This document shows positions 56,916 to 64,000 of a stretch of DNA of 64,000 nucleotides, piece after piece. Both the position numbers and the translations under genes were made by a program. Source of the DNA: Streptomyces sp. NBC_00162 (GTDB taxonomy: Bacteria; Actinomycetota; Actinomycetes; Streptomycetales; Streptomycetaceae); the NCBI RefSeq assembly GCF_024611995.1, contig NZ_CP102509.1, positions 6,324,001 through 6,388,000 on the forward strand, read 5' to 3'. Numbering within the stretch: position 1 is the first letter of the stretch; every line of letters begins with the position of its first letter. The notes below the pieces were generated by a model that did no database searches, was not told the origin of the DNA, and worked only from the letters and a program-made list of their open reading frames with translations.

Positions 56916-58094
56916 ATGGCTGAGGCTCAGAACATTCCGGCGGGGTCGACCACCGCCGGCGCGATCGCGGTGGCCGCCGAGTCGACCGTCGCCACCCGGA
57001 TGAGTGCGCCCCCGTCCTTCGACGTGGCGGACTTCCCCGTGCCCCACGGCCGCGAGGAGGAGTGGCGGTTCACCCCGCTCGCCCGCCTGCGCGGTCTGCA
57101 CGACGGCACGGCGGTCGCCAACGGCACCATGAAGGCCCAGATCGACGCGCCCGAGGGCGTCACCGTCGAGTCGGTGGAGCGCGGCGACGCGCGCATCGGC
57201 AAGGCCGGCACCCCGGTGGACCGGGTCGCCGCCCAGGCGTTCTCGTCCTTCGCCAAGGCCACGGTCGTGACCGTGCCCAAGGAGGCCGTCCTGACCGAGC
57301 CGGTGCGCGTCACGCTGCACGGCGAGGGCGGTACGACCTTCGGCCACACCGTCTTCGACGTGCAGGCCTTCGCCGAGGCCGTCATCGTCATCGACCACAC
57401 CGGTGACGGCGTGCGCGCCGCCAACGTCGACTTCCTGGTCGGCGACGGCGCCAAGCTCACCGTCGTGTCCGTGCAGGACTGGGACGACACCGCCGTCCAC
57501 GTCTCCCAGCACAACGCGCTGATCGGCCGCGACGCGACCTTCAAGTCGATCGTGGTCACCTTCGGCGGCGACGTCGTACGCCTGCACCCGCGGGTCAGCT
57601 ACGCGGGCCCCGGCGGCGAGGCCGAGCTCTTCGGCCTGTACTTCACGGACGCCGGCCAGCACCAGGAGCACCGCCTCCTGGTCACGCACGACGCCCCGCA
57701 CTGCAAGTCGAACGTGGTCTACAAGGGCGCGCTCCAGGGCCAGGACGCCCACGCCGTCTGGATCGGTGACGTGCTCATCGAGAAGAGCGCCGAGGGCACC
57801 GACACCTACGAGATGAACCGCAACCTCGTCCTCACGGACGGCGCGCGGGTCGACTCGGTGCCGAACCTGGAGATCGAGACCGGCGAGATCGTCGGCGCCG
57901 GCCACGCCTCCGCGACCGGCCGTTTCGACGACGAGCAGCTCTTCTACCTGCAGGCCCGCGGCATCACGGCCGACGACGCCCGCCGCCTGGTCGTGCGCGG
58001 CTTCTTCGCCGAGCTCGTCCAGCAGATCGGTGTCGACGACATCGAGGAGCGCCTGCTCGCCAAGATCGAGACCGAGCTCCAGGGCTCCGTCTGA
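56916..58094 (+). CDS. sufD: Fe-S cluster assembly protein SufD
   Basis: 392 residues. Paralogue of SufB and second scaffold component. PHGREEEWRFTPLARLRGLH is the N-terminal helical part; the beta-helix core includes LTVVSVQDWDDTAVHVSQHN and GLYFTDAGQHQEHRLLVTHD with the conserved His; HCKSNVVYKGALQGQDAHAV; and the C-terminal LFYLQARGITADDARRLVVR. Its stop shares one base with the start of the ferredoxin-like gene (TGATG). Confidence 0.97.
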   Translation: MAEAQNIPAGSTTAGAIAVAAESTVATRMSAPPSFDVADFPVPHGREEEWRFTPLARLRGLHDGTAVANGTMKAQIDAPEGVTVESVERGDARIGKAGTPVDRVAAQAFSSFAKATVVTVPKEAVLTEPVRVTLHGEGGTTFGHTVFDVQAFAEAVIVIDHTGDGVRAANVDFLVGDGAKLTVVSVQDWDDTAVHVSQHNALIGRDATFKSIVVTFGGDVVRLHPRVSYAGPGGEAELFGLYFTDAGQHQEHRLLVTHDAPHCKSNVVYKGALQGQDAHAVWIGDVLIEKSAEGTDTYEMNRNLVLTDGARVDSVPNLEIETGEIVGAGHASATGRFDDEQLFYLQARGITADDARRLVVRGFFAELVQQIGVDDIEERLLAKIETELQGSV

Positions 58095-58411
58095 TGAATT
58101 ACGTCAAGGCCTGTGCGCTGAGCGAGCTGGAGGAGAACACCCCCAAGCGGGTGGAACTCGACGGCACGCCGGTGTCCATCGTCTCCACCGAGGGCGAGGT
58201 GTTCGCGATCAACGACATCTGCTCGCACGCGAACGTCTCGCTCTCGGAGGGCGAGGTCGAGGACTGCATGATCGAGTGCTGGCTGCACGGGTCGGCCTTC
58301 GACCTGCGCACCGGCAAGCCCTCCGGTCTGCCGGCGACCCGCCCCGTACCCGTATACCCCGTAAAGATCGAAGGGGACGACGTGCTCGTCTCCCTCACCC
58401 AGGAGTCCTGA
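58094..58411 (+). CDS. Rieske-type [2Fe-2S] ferredoxin in the suf operon
   Basis: 105 residues, cytoplasmic. It belongs to the non-heme-oxygenase ferredoxin group: ligands Cys43-x-His45 in DICSHANVSLS and Cys62-xx-His65 in ECWLHGSAFD. It sits between sufD and sufC and is coupled to sufD, as in other actinomycetes. An electron-transfer role in cluster building or reduction fits its place but is not proven. It could also be a client whose cluster state reports on the pathway. Confidence 0.92.
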   Translation: MNYVKACALSELEENTPKRVELDGTPVSIVSTEGEVFAINDICSHANVSLSEGEVEDCMIECWLHGSAFDLRTGKPSGLPATRPVPVYPVKIEGDDVLVSLTQES

Positions 58412-58418
58412 GGTATCC

Positions 58419-59186
58419 ATGGCAACGCTTGAAATCCACGACCTGCACGTCTCCGTCGAGGCCGAGAACGGCGCCCGCGAGATCCTCAAGGGCGTCGACC
58501 TCACCGTCAAGCAGGGTGAGACGCACGCCATCATGGGTCCGAACGGCTCCGGCAAGTCCACCCTGGCGTACTCCCTCGCCGGTCACCCGAAGTACACCAT
58601 CACCGGTGGCACCGTGACCCTCGACGGCGAGGACGTCCTGGAGATGTCCGTCGACGAGCGCGCCCGCGCCGGCGTCTTCCTCGCCATGCAGTACCCGGTC
58701 GAGGTCCCCGGCGTCTCGGTCTCCAACTTCCTGCGCACCTCGGCCACCGCCATCCGCGGCGAGGCCCCGAAGCTGCGTACCTGGGTGAAGGAGGTCAAGT
58801 CCGCGATGGAGCAGCTCCAGATGGACCCGGCCTTCGCCGAGCGCAACGTCAACGAGGGCTTCTCCGGTGGTGAGAAGAAGCGCCACGAGATCCTCCAGCT
58901 GGAGCTCCTGAAGCCGAAGATCGCGATCCTCGACGAGACCGACTCCGGCCTCGACGTCGACGCCCTGCGCCAGGTCTCCGAAGGCGTCAACCGCGTCCGC
59001 GCGACCGGCGAGGTCGGCACCCTGCTGATCACGCACTACACGCGGATCCTCCGTTACATCAAGCCCGACTTCGTCCACGTCTTCTCGGAAGGCCGCATCG
59101 TCGAGTCCGGCGGCGCCGAGCTCGCCGACAAGCTGGAGGCGGAAGGCTACGAGGCGTACAGCACGAAGGGTGGCGCGAGCGCGTGA
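58419..59186 (+). CDS. sufC: Fe-S assembly ATPase SufC
   Basis: 255 residues, ABC-type ATPase that powers shape changes of SufBD. Walker A GPNGSGKST at 40-48, Q-loop region FLAMQYPVEVPGVSVSNFLR, signature GFSGGEKKRHEILQLELLKP, Walker B IAILDETDSGLDVDALRQVS, and switch LLITHYTRILRYI. Seven bases after the ferredoxin gene; its end overlaps sufS (GTGA). Confidence 0.97.
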   Translation: MATLEIHDLHVSVEAENGAREILKGVDLTVKQGETHAIMGPNGSGKSTLAYSLAGHPKYTITGGTVTLDGEDVLEMSVDERARAGVFLAMQYPVEVPGVSVSNFLRTSATAIRGEAPKLRTWVKEVKSAMEQLQMDPAFAERNVNEGFSGGEKKRHEILQLELLKPKIAILDETDSGLDVDALRQVSEGVNRVRATGEVGTLLITHYTRILRYIKPDFVHVFSEGRIVESGGAELADKLEAEGYEAYSTKGGASA

Positions 59187-60439
59187 CACAGCTGCCTGGC
59201 CTCCTCGACATCGAGGCGATCCGCAAGGACTTCCCCCTGCTGGATCGTGTGGTCCACGACGGGAAGAAGATCGTTTACCTGGACAACGCGGCGACTTCGC
59301 AGAAGCCGCGCCAGGTGCTCGACGCGCTGAACGAGTACTACGAGCAGCACAACGCCAACGTCCACCGTGGCGTGCACGTGCTCGCCGAGGAGGCCACGGC
59401 GCTGTACGAGGGTGCCCGCGACAAGGTCGCCACCTTCATCAACGCACCGAGCCGCGACGAGGTGATCTTCACCAAGAACGCCTCGGAGTCCCTCAACCTG
59501 GTCGCGAACATGCTCGGCTGGGCGGACGAGCCCTACCGGGTCGACCGCGAGACCGAGATCGCCATCACGGAGATGGAGCACCACTCCAACATCGTCCCGT
59601 GGCAGCTGCTCTCGCAGCGCACTGGCGCGAAGCTGAAGTGGTTCGGCCTCACCGACGACGGCCGGCTCGACCTGTCCAACATCGAAGAGGTCATCACGGA
59701 GAAGACGAAGATCGTCTCCTTCACGCTGGTCTCCAACATCATGGGCACGGTCAACCCGGTCGAGGCGATCGTCCGGCGTGCCCAGGACGTCGGCGCGCTG
59801 GTGCTGATCGACGCCTCCCAGGCCGCTCCGCACATGCCGCTGGACGTGCAGGCGCTCGGCGCCGACTTCGTGGCCTTCACCGGCCACAAGATGTGCGGCC
59901 CGACCGGCATCGGCGTCCTCTGGGGCCGCCAGGAGCTCCTGGAAGACCTGCCTCCGTTCCTCGGCGGCGGCGAGATGATCGAGACCGTGTCGATGCACGC
60001 CTCGACCTACGCCCCCGCGCCCCACAAGTTCGAGGCCGGTACGCCCCCGATCGCCCAGGCCGTCGGCCTCGGCGCGGCCGTGGACTACCTGACCGCGATC
60101 GGCATGGACAAGATCGCCGCGCACGAGCACGCGATCACCGAGTACGCGATCAAGCGCCTCGCCGAGGTGCCCGACCTGCGGATCATCGGCCCCACCACGG
60201 CCGAGGACCGCGGAGCGGCGATCTCCTTCGTGCTCGGCGACATCCACCCGCACGACGTCGGCCAGGTGCTGGACGAGCAGGGCATCGCGGTTCGCGTGGG
60301 ACACCACTGCGCGCGCCCGGTCTGCCTGCGGTACGGAATTCCGGCGACGACCCGAGCGTCTTTCTACCTGTACTCCTCTCCCGCGGAGGTCGATGCGCTG
60401 ATCGACGGGCTGGAGCACGTACGGAACTTCTTCGGCTGA
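59183..60439 (+). CDS. sufS: Cysteine desulfurase SufS
   Basis: 418 residues. PLP enzyme that takes sulfur from cysteine. VYLDNAATSQKPRQVLDALN at the start, EMEHHSNIVPWQLL, the PLP-lysine site FVAFTGHKMCGPTGIGVLWG, and the persulfide Cys in RVGHHCARPVCLRYG, typical of type II desulfurases. It passes sulfur to SufU, encoded 19 bases downstream. GTG start overlapping the sufC stop. Confidence 0.97.
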   Translation: MTQLPGLLDIEAIRKDFPLLDRVVHDGKKIVYLDNAATSQKPRQVLDALNEYYEQHNANVHRGVHVLAEEATALYEGARDKVATFINAPSRDEVIFTKNASESLNLVANMLGWADEPYRVDRETEIAITEMEHHSNIVPWQLLSQRTGAKLKWFGLTDDGRLDLSNIEEVITEKTKIVSFTLVSNIMGTVNPVEAIVRRAQDVGALVLIDASQAAPHMPLDVQALGADFVAFTGHKMCGPTGIGVLWGRQELLEDLPPFLGGGEMIETVSMHASTYAPAPHKFEAGTPPIAQAVGLGAAVDYLTAIGMDKIAAHEHAITEYAIKRLAEVPDLRIIGPTTAEDRGAAISFVLGDIHPHDVGQVLDEQGIAVRVGHHCARPVCLRYGIPATTRASFYLYSSPAEVDALIDGLEHVRNFFG

Positions 60440-60458
60440 CGAGGACGACGAGGACGCT

Positions 60459-60920
60459 GTGAAGCTGGATTCGATGTACCAGGAACTCATCCTGGACCAC
60501 TACAAGCACCCGCACGGGCGTGGCCTGCGCGACGGCGACGCCGAGGTGCACCACGTCAACCCGACGTGCGGGGACGAGATCACGCTGCGCGTGAAGTACG
60601 ACGGCGAGACGCTGACGGATGTCTCGTACGAGGGCCAGGGCTGCTCGATCAGCCAGGCCAGCGCGTCCGTACTGAACGAGCTGCTCGTCGGCAAGGAGCT
60701 GGCCGAGGCGCAGAAGATCCAGGGCGTGTTCCTGGAGCTGATGCAGTCCAAGGGCAAGCTGGAGCCGACCGAGGAGATGGAAGAGGTCCTGGAGGACGCG
60801 GTGGCGTTCGTCGGCGTCTCCAAGTATCCGGCGCGTGTGAAGTGTGCTCTGCTGAGTTGGATGGCCTGGAAGGACGCGACCGCCCAGGCTCTGGGCGACG
60901 CGGAGAGGAAGACGGCATGA
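60459..60920 (+). CDS. sufU: Sulfur-relay protein SufU
   Basis: 153 residues. Zinc-dependent sulfur acceptor for SufS in Gram-positives, IscU-like fold. The three cysteines are in VNPTCGDEITL, YEGQGCSISQAS and RVKCALLSWM; the Asp that completes the zinc site is in TCGDE. The long insert between the second and third Cys (KIQGVFLELMQSKGKLEPTE) separates SufU from IscU. GTG start. The stop overlaps the next gene as ATGA. Confidence 0.96.
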   Translation: MKLDSMYQELILDHYKHPHGRGLRDGDAEVHHVNPTCGDEITLRVKYDGETLTDVSYEGQGCSISQASASVLNELLVGKELAEAQKIQGVFLELMQSKGKLEPTEEMEEVLEDAVAFVGVSKYPARVKCALLSWMAWKDATAQALGDAERKTA

Positions 60921-61261
60921 CCGAGAACGCGACGCCCGAGGCGTCGATCAAGCCGGCCACCGAGGAAGAGGTCCGCGAGGCCCTCTACGACGTGGTCGAC
61001 CCCGAGCTGGGCATCGACGTCGTCAACCTGGGCCTGATCTACGGCATCCACGTCGACGACGCGAACATCGCCACCCTCGACATGACGCTGACCTCGGCGG
61101 CCTGTCCGCTGACGGATGTCATCGAGGACCAGGCGAAGTCGGCGACGGACGGCATCGTCAACGAGCTTCGCATCAACTGGGTCTGGATGCCCCCGTGGGG
61201 CCCGGACAAGATCACGGACGACGGCCGTGAGCAGCTGCGCGCGCTCGGCTTCAACGTCTGA
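60917..61261 (+). CDS. sufT: SufT-like DUF59 metal-sulfur assembly factor
   Basis: 114 residues, MIP18/DUF59 family. Core motifs are ALYDVVDPELGIDVVNLGLI and MTLTSAACPLTDVIEDQAKS, with the conserved cysteine, then VWMPPWGPDKITDDGREQLR. SufT-type proteins help Fe-S cluster maturation or delivery. Last gene of the suf operon, coupled to sufU and followed by a strong terminator. Confidence 0.92.
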   Translation: MTENATPEASIKPATEEEVREALYDVVDPELGIDVVNLGLIYGIHVDDANIATLDMTLTSAACPLTDVIEDQAKSATDGIVNELRINWVWMPPWGPDKITDDGREQLRALGFNV

Positions 61262-61274
61262 GTCACCCGCGTGT

Positions 61275-61308
61275 GAGGGCCCCCGGCACGGTCGTGCCGG
61301 GGGCCCTC
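61275..61308 (+). terminator. Terminator of the suf operon
   Basis: A 14-bp perfect stem (gagggcccccggca with tgccgggggccctc) that can extend by two more pairs, 13 bases after the sufT stop. Confidence 0.88.
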
Positions 61309-61412
61309 CCTGTTCTTCGGGCGGACGGGTGACGTGCACCCGGAGTTGGCAGGAGTGGCCGAACCTTCTCGACGGCCGTCACGCCGTGACGCCGCACGCG
61401 AGAGGACCCTCT

Positions 61413-62783
61413 GTGACCGTTCGTTTCGCCGCCGGGATCGCCGGCGCCGCCGCCCTGCTGGTCGCCGGGCTGACCGTTCCCGCCCAGGCCGTGACCTACG
61501 GGACGCCGACCATCGCGCTCTCCGCCTCCTACCTGTCCGGTGCCGTCGGCGCGGTCGGGGACCCCGTGGTGAACGTGACCGTCGCACAGAGCGGGGCCGC
61601 CGCGTCCGCGCTGACGGTCGGGGCCTCGGCGTCGAGCAAGGCCTCGGTCGCCGCGACCGGGGACGTCACCGTCACGGGCACCGGGGCGGTACGTCAGCTC
61701 GCGGTCACCGCGCGGGGCCGCGGCTACACCAGCCTCACCGTCAAGGTGACCGGGCTGGGCGGCAAGACGGCCACCAAGACCCTGTACTACGCGGCGTCTG
61801 CCGCCGTGCAGAACCCGGCCGACGCCCGGTACTTCACCGGTTCCGCGGACGCCTCGGCCGCCGTGGACGTGGGCGGCGGTTACGCGATCGTCGCCGACGA
61901 CGAGTCCAACGTGCTGCGCCTGTACGACCGTTCCCGCTCGGGCGCCCCGGTGCGGACCTGGGACTTCAGCTCCCAGCTCGGGGTCACCAAGGAGGTGGAC
62001 ATCGAGGGGGCGACCCGGATCGGCGACACCATCTACTGGACGGGTTCGCTCGGCAACAACAAGGACGGCGAGTACAAGGCGCCCCGGAACACGGTGTTCA
62101 CCACCACGGTGAGCGGATCCGGTACGGGCACGCAGCTCGCGTACGGGCGCTCGTACAAGAAGCTCCGCGAGGACCTGGTGGCCTGGGACGTCGCGAACGG
62201 GAACCGCTACGGCTTCGCGGCCGGTACGGCGGCGGGCGAGGCGCCGAAGCAGATCGACGGGTTCAACGTGGAGGGGCTGGAGTTCGCGCCCGGCTCCACG
62301 ACCACCGCCTACGTCGGCTTCCGGGCCCCGCTGGCGCCCGTGGTGCCCGGCGGCAAGGCGCTGATCGTGCCGGTCGTCAACTTCGACCAGGTGCTGGCGA
62401 GCGGGGCCAAGGCGGTCTTCGGGGCGGGCATCGAACTCGACCTCGGCGGGCTGTCCGTGCGCGACCTGCGCAAGAACGCGGCCGGGCAGTACCTGATCCT
62501 GGCCGGGTCCTGGGCCGCGGACGACAACTCCGACCCGTACGCGCTCTACCAGTGGGACGGCGTCCCGGGCCACGCCCCGGTCAAGCGGGCCGACCTGCCG
62601 ACCACCGACCCCGGCGGCTGGGAGGCGGTCGTGGACGTGCCGGACCTGACGGCGCCGGGCGCGCGGGTGCAGCTGGTGACCGACAGCGGATCGGCGGACC
62701 TGTACGGGGACGGCGTCGAGGCCAAGGACCTGACGCACCCGGAGTGGAAGAAGGCGCGGGCGGCCTGGTTCACCCTCGGCTGA
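61413..62783 (+). CDS. Secreted DUF3616-type beta-rich protein
   Basis: 456 residues. Signal peptide (RFAAGIAGAAALLVAGLTVP, cleavage near AQAVTYG), an Ig-like Ser/Thr/Ala/Val domain to about 125, then a propeller-like domain: VGGGYAIVADDESNVLRLYD, EVDIEGATRIGDTIYWTGSL, FNVEGLEFAPGSTTTAYVGF, GWEAVVDVPD. VADDESNVLRLYD and the following pattern match DUF3616 as I know it. No enzymatic site is evident. The GTG at 61413 follows AGAGGA at six bases; a GTG at 61386 is less well placed. It converges on a membrane protein gene. Confidence 0.8.
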   Translation: MTVRFAAGIAGAAALLVAGLTVPAQAVTYGTPTIALSASYLSGAVGAVGDPVVNVTVAQSGAAASALTVGASASSKASVAATGDVTVTGTGAVRQLAVTARGRGYTSLTVKVTGLGGKTATKTLYYAASAAVQNPADARYFTGSADASAAVDVGGGYAIVADDESNVLRLYDRSRSGAPVRTWDFSSQLGVTKEVDIEGATRIGDTIYWTGSLGNNKDGEYKAPRNTVFTTTVSGSGTGTQLAYGRSYKKLREDLVAWDVANGNRYGFAAGTAAGEAPKQIDGFNVEGLEFAPGSTTTAYVGFRAPLAPVVPGGKALIVPVVNFDQVLASGAKAVFGAGIELDLGGLSVRDLRKNAAGQYLILAGSWAADDNSDPYALYQWDGVPGHAPVKRADLPTTDPGGWEAVVDVPDLTAPGARVQLVTDSGSADLYGDGVEAKDLTHPEWKKARAAWFTLG

Positions 62784-62802
62784 CCGCGGGCAGCGACGGG
62801 GT

Positions 62803-63594
62803 CTAGGGGCGCAGCCGCCGGTCCACGTAGAGCAGGCCGGCGGCCAGCCGGGGCAAGGGCAGCATCAGGGCGGGCGCGAGCAGCGCGCCCGGCAGGCCGA
62901 GGCCCGCGTACAGGACGTACGCCGCCAGCGGTGCGAGGGCCCCGGCCAGCACAGTGACCCCGAACGTCCGCCACCAGGCGCCGCGCACCAGGGCGGCCGA
63001 GCGGCGCAGCGCCGCGAGCGGGCCGAGCCCCTCGTACCCGGCGGCCGTGGGAGCCAGGGCGAACAGGACCCCCAGCCAGAGGGCGACCGGGGCGAGGGGG
63101 AGCAGCGAGAGCGGCGGCAGGCCCGCGGCGAGTGCGGCCGCGCCCGGCCCGGCGGCGGCGGCCAGGGCCAGCAGCCGGGCGCCGAGCACCGCCGGAATCC
63201 GGGGCACGGCGGCGCGCAGCAGCCCGGGCACGGTCACGGGCCGGCCGAGCACGGCCGGCCGCAGCAGCGCCACGGCCAGGGCGGTCGCCAGTGCGCTGCC
63301 GAACAGCAGGAACAGGGCCGCGGAGGGGAGCAGGGTGTAGACGAACACCCGGTTCCCGGCGGTACGGGTGAGGGAGGCCAGGGTGGCCGCCCCGGCCACG
63401 GCGGCGATCGGCAGCAGCCCGCCCAGCTGGCCGAGGAGCAGGGCGCCGAGCAGTCGGCCCCCGTACCGGCCCAGGGTGGTGAGGACCCCGCCGAGGATGT
63501 CCCGCGGCCCCAGCGGGCGCAGGGGTATCACCCCGGGCCGTGGCGAGCGAGGGGGCAGCCAGCCGCCGCCCCGGTGGGTCCAGTGCTGCGCCAT
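62803..63594 (-). CDS. Multi-pass membrane protein, unknown function
   Basis: 263 residues with about six hydrophobic helices, very rich in Ala and Leu (LLGALLLGQLGGLLPIAAVA, LFGSALATALAVALLRPAVL, WLGVLFALAPTAAGYEGLGP). The pattern, paired helices broken by short Arg-Pro loops and a GPRDILGGVLTTL amphipathic start, resembles the membrane domains found beside glycerophosphodiesterases and in DUF-type actinobacterial proteins. The ATG follows GGGGGG. The longer frame to 63714 crosses the SMR promoter and is rejected. Confidence 0.7.
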   Translation of the reverse strand: MAQHWTHRGGGWLPPRSPRPGVIPLRPLGPRDILGGVLTTLGRYGGRLLGALLLGQLGGLLPIAAVAGAATLASLTRTAGNRVFVYTLLPSAALFLLFGSALATALAVALLRPAVLGRPVTVPGLLRAAVPRIPAVLGARLLALAAAAGPGAAALAAGLPPLSLLPLAPVALWLGVLFALAPTAAGYEGLGPLAALRRSAALVRGAWWRTFGVTVLAGALAPLAAYVLYAGLGLPGALLAPALMLPLPRLAAGLLYVDRRLRP

Positions 63595-63698
63595 GCGCGA
63601 GCCCCCCTGTCGCCGGAAGCGGACAGGGTAGCGCCGTGGGCCGCAGGAGTCCCGGGTGCCGCGTGCGCACGTGTATGTGTACGCCCGTACGCATCGTT

Positions 63699-63714
63699 GT
63701 GTACTCTTGTACAC
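63699..63714. promoter_or_regulatory. Palindromic operator on the SMR-gene -10 box
   Basis: Perfect inverted repeat gtgtac-tctt-gtacac ending at the base before the ATG. A TACTCT -10 box (63702-63707), seven bases before the ATG, lies inside it. Another gtgtac is at 63677-63682. The layout predicts repression of a leaderless efflux gene by a TetR-like protein. Confidence 0.65.
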
Positions 63715-64000
63715 ATGCCCTACGTACTGCTTGCCGCGGCCATCGCCGCCGAGGTCGCCGGAACCACCGCCATGAAGTTCAGCGACGGCTTCACGAAGCT
63801 GTGGCCCTCGCTCGGCACGGTGCTGGGCTACCTCATCGCCTTCACCCTGCTCGCGCAGACGCTGAAGACGATGTCGGTGGGCACGGCGTACGCGATATGG
63901 GCCGGGGTGGGGACCGCCGCGATCGCCGCCATCGGGATGCTGTTCATGGGAGAAGCCGCCAGCGCCGCGAAGATCGCCGGGATCGCCCTGGTGATCGGCG
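63715..64000 (+). CDS. SMR-family multidrug efflux protein (3' end missing)
   Basis: 95 residues visible of an expected 105-110. Four-helix EmrE/QacC type: MPYVLLAAAIAAEVAGTTAM carries the essential membrane Glu13, followed by KFSDGFTKLWPSLG, the second helix, QTLKTMSVGTAYAIWAGVGT (the conserved loop and Trp of helix 3), and FMGEAASAAKIAGIALVIG. A proton-driven dimer that exports quaternary ammonium compounds and other cations. It has no leader: the -10 box ends seven bases before the ATG. The rest lies beyond the window. Confidence 0.93.
   Translation, partial: MPYVLLAAAIAAEVAGTTAMKFSDGFTKLWPSLGTVLGYLIAFTLLAQTLKTMSVGTAYAIWAGVGTAAIAAIGMLFMGEAASAAKIAGIALVIG

Overview
The window is a very GC-rich actinobacterial chromosome segment, almost certainly from a Streptomyces. 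The evidence is the codon use (third positions nearly all G or C), a long chaplin, WhiA, RbpA, a mycothiol-dependent enzyme family member, and the Streptomyces-type order uvrC-rapZ-yvcK-whiA / gap-pgk-tpiA-secG-rbpA-pgi / pgl-opcA-zwf-tal-tkt / ctaB / ctaA / sufRBDCSU. I see no prophage, insertion sequence, CRISPR array, rRNA or tRNA. Both edges cut a gene: a chaplin at the left and an SMR-family efflux gene at the right.

Region by region. 1-10.2 kb is accessory and catabolic: chaplin, DUF2293 protein, cupins, a WGR/beta-propeller protein, a uridine-kinase-like protein with a broken P-loop, the pseudouridine pair psuG-psuK, a methyltransferase, an MFS exporter, an alkyltransferase and a secreted glycerophosphodiesterase. 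10.4-16.4 kb holds uvrB, then a tellurium-resistance-type group: TerD, a TerD protein fused to what looks like a dead FtsK/HerA-type ATPase, and TerC behind a probable yybP-ykoY manganese riboswitch. 16.4-26.6 kb has an MFS transporter, an MBL hydrolase, a mycothiol-type enzyme, uvrA, a sugar kinase, a Rieske lipoprotein, and a divergent regulator / secreted cysteine-peptidase module with evenly spaced operator-like repeats. 26.6-31.7 kb is uvrC followed by the coupled genes rapZ, yvcK and whiA. 31.8-47.6 kb has a secreted M14 carboxypeptidase, then lower glycolysis (gap, pgk, tpiA) with secG, rbpA and pgi. Facing it is the pentose phosphate operon tkt-tal-zwf-opcA-pgl. 47.9-53.4 kb has heme O and heme A synthesis (ctaB, ctaA), an amidohydrolase, two genes of unknown function and an ABC exporter. 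54.7-61.3 kb is the Fe-S cluster assembly operon sufR-B-D-ferredoxin-C-S-U-T. The end has a secreted DUF3616 protein, a membrane protein and the SMR gene.

How it fits together. The glycolytic and pentose phosphate operons converge on glucose 6-phosphate: pgi and pgl end 22 bases apart. YvcK and RapZ are carbon and envelope regulators just upstream. The suf operon is autoregulated by SufR through a CAAC-N6-GTTG site lying on its start codon. UvrA, UvrB and UvrC are separate units within about 18 kb. A recurring architecture is a TANNNT-type -10 box only 6-8 bases before the start codon, which predicts leaderless mRNAs for about a dozen genes and was used to choose several starts.

The best candidates for something new are the TerD/pseudo-FtsK fusion (13240-15132), the regulator plus C70-like peptidase plus membrane-anchored partner module (23949-26512), and the chaplin whose second domain has lost both cysteines.
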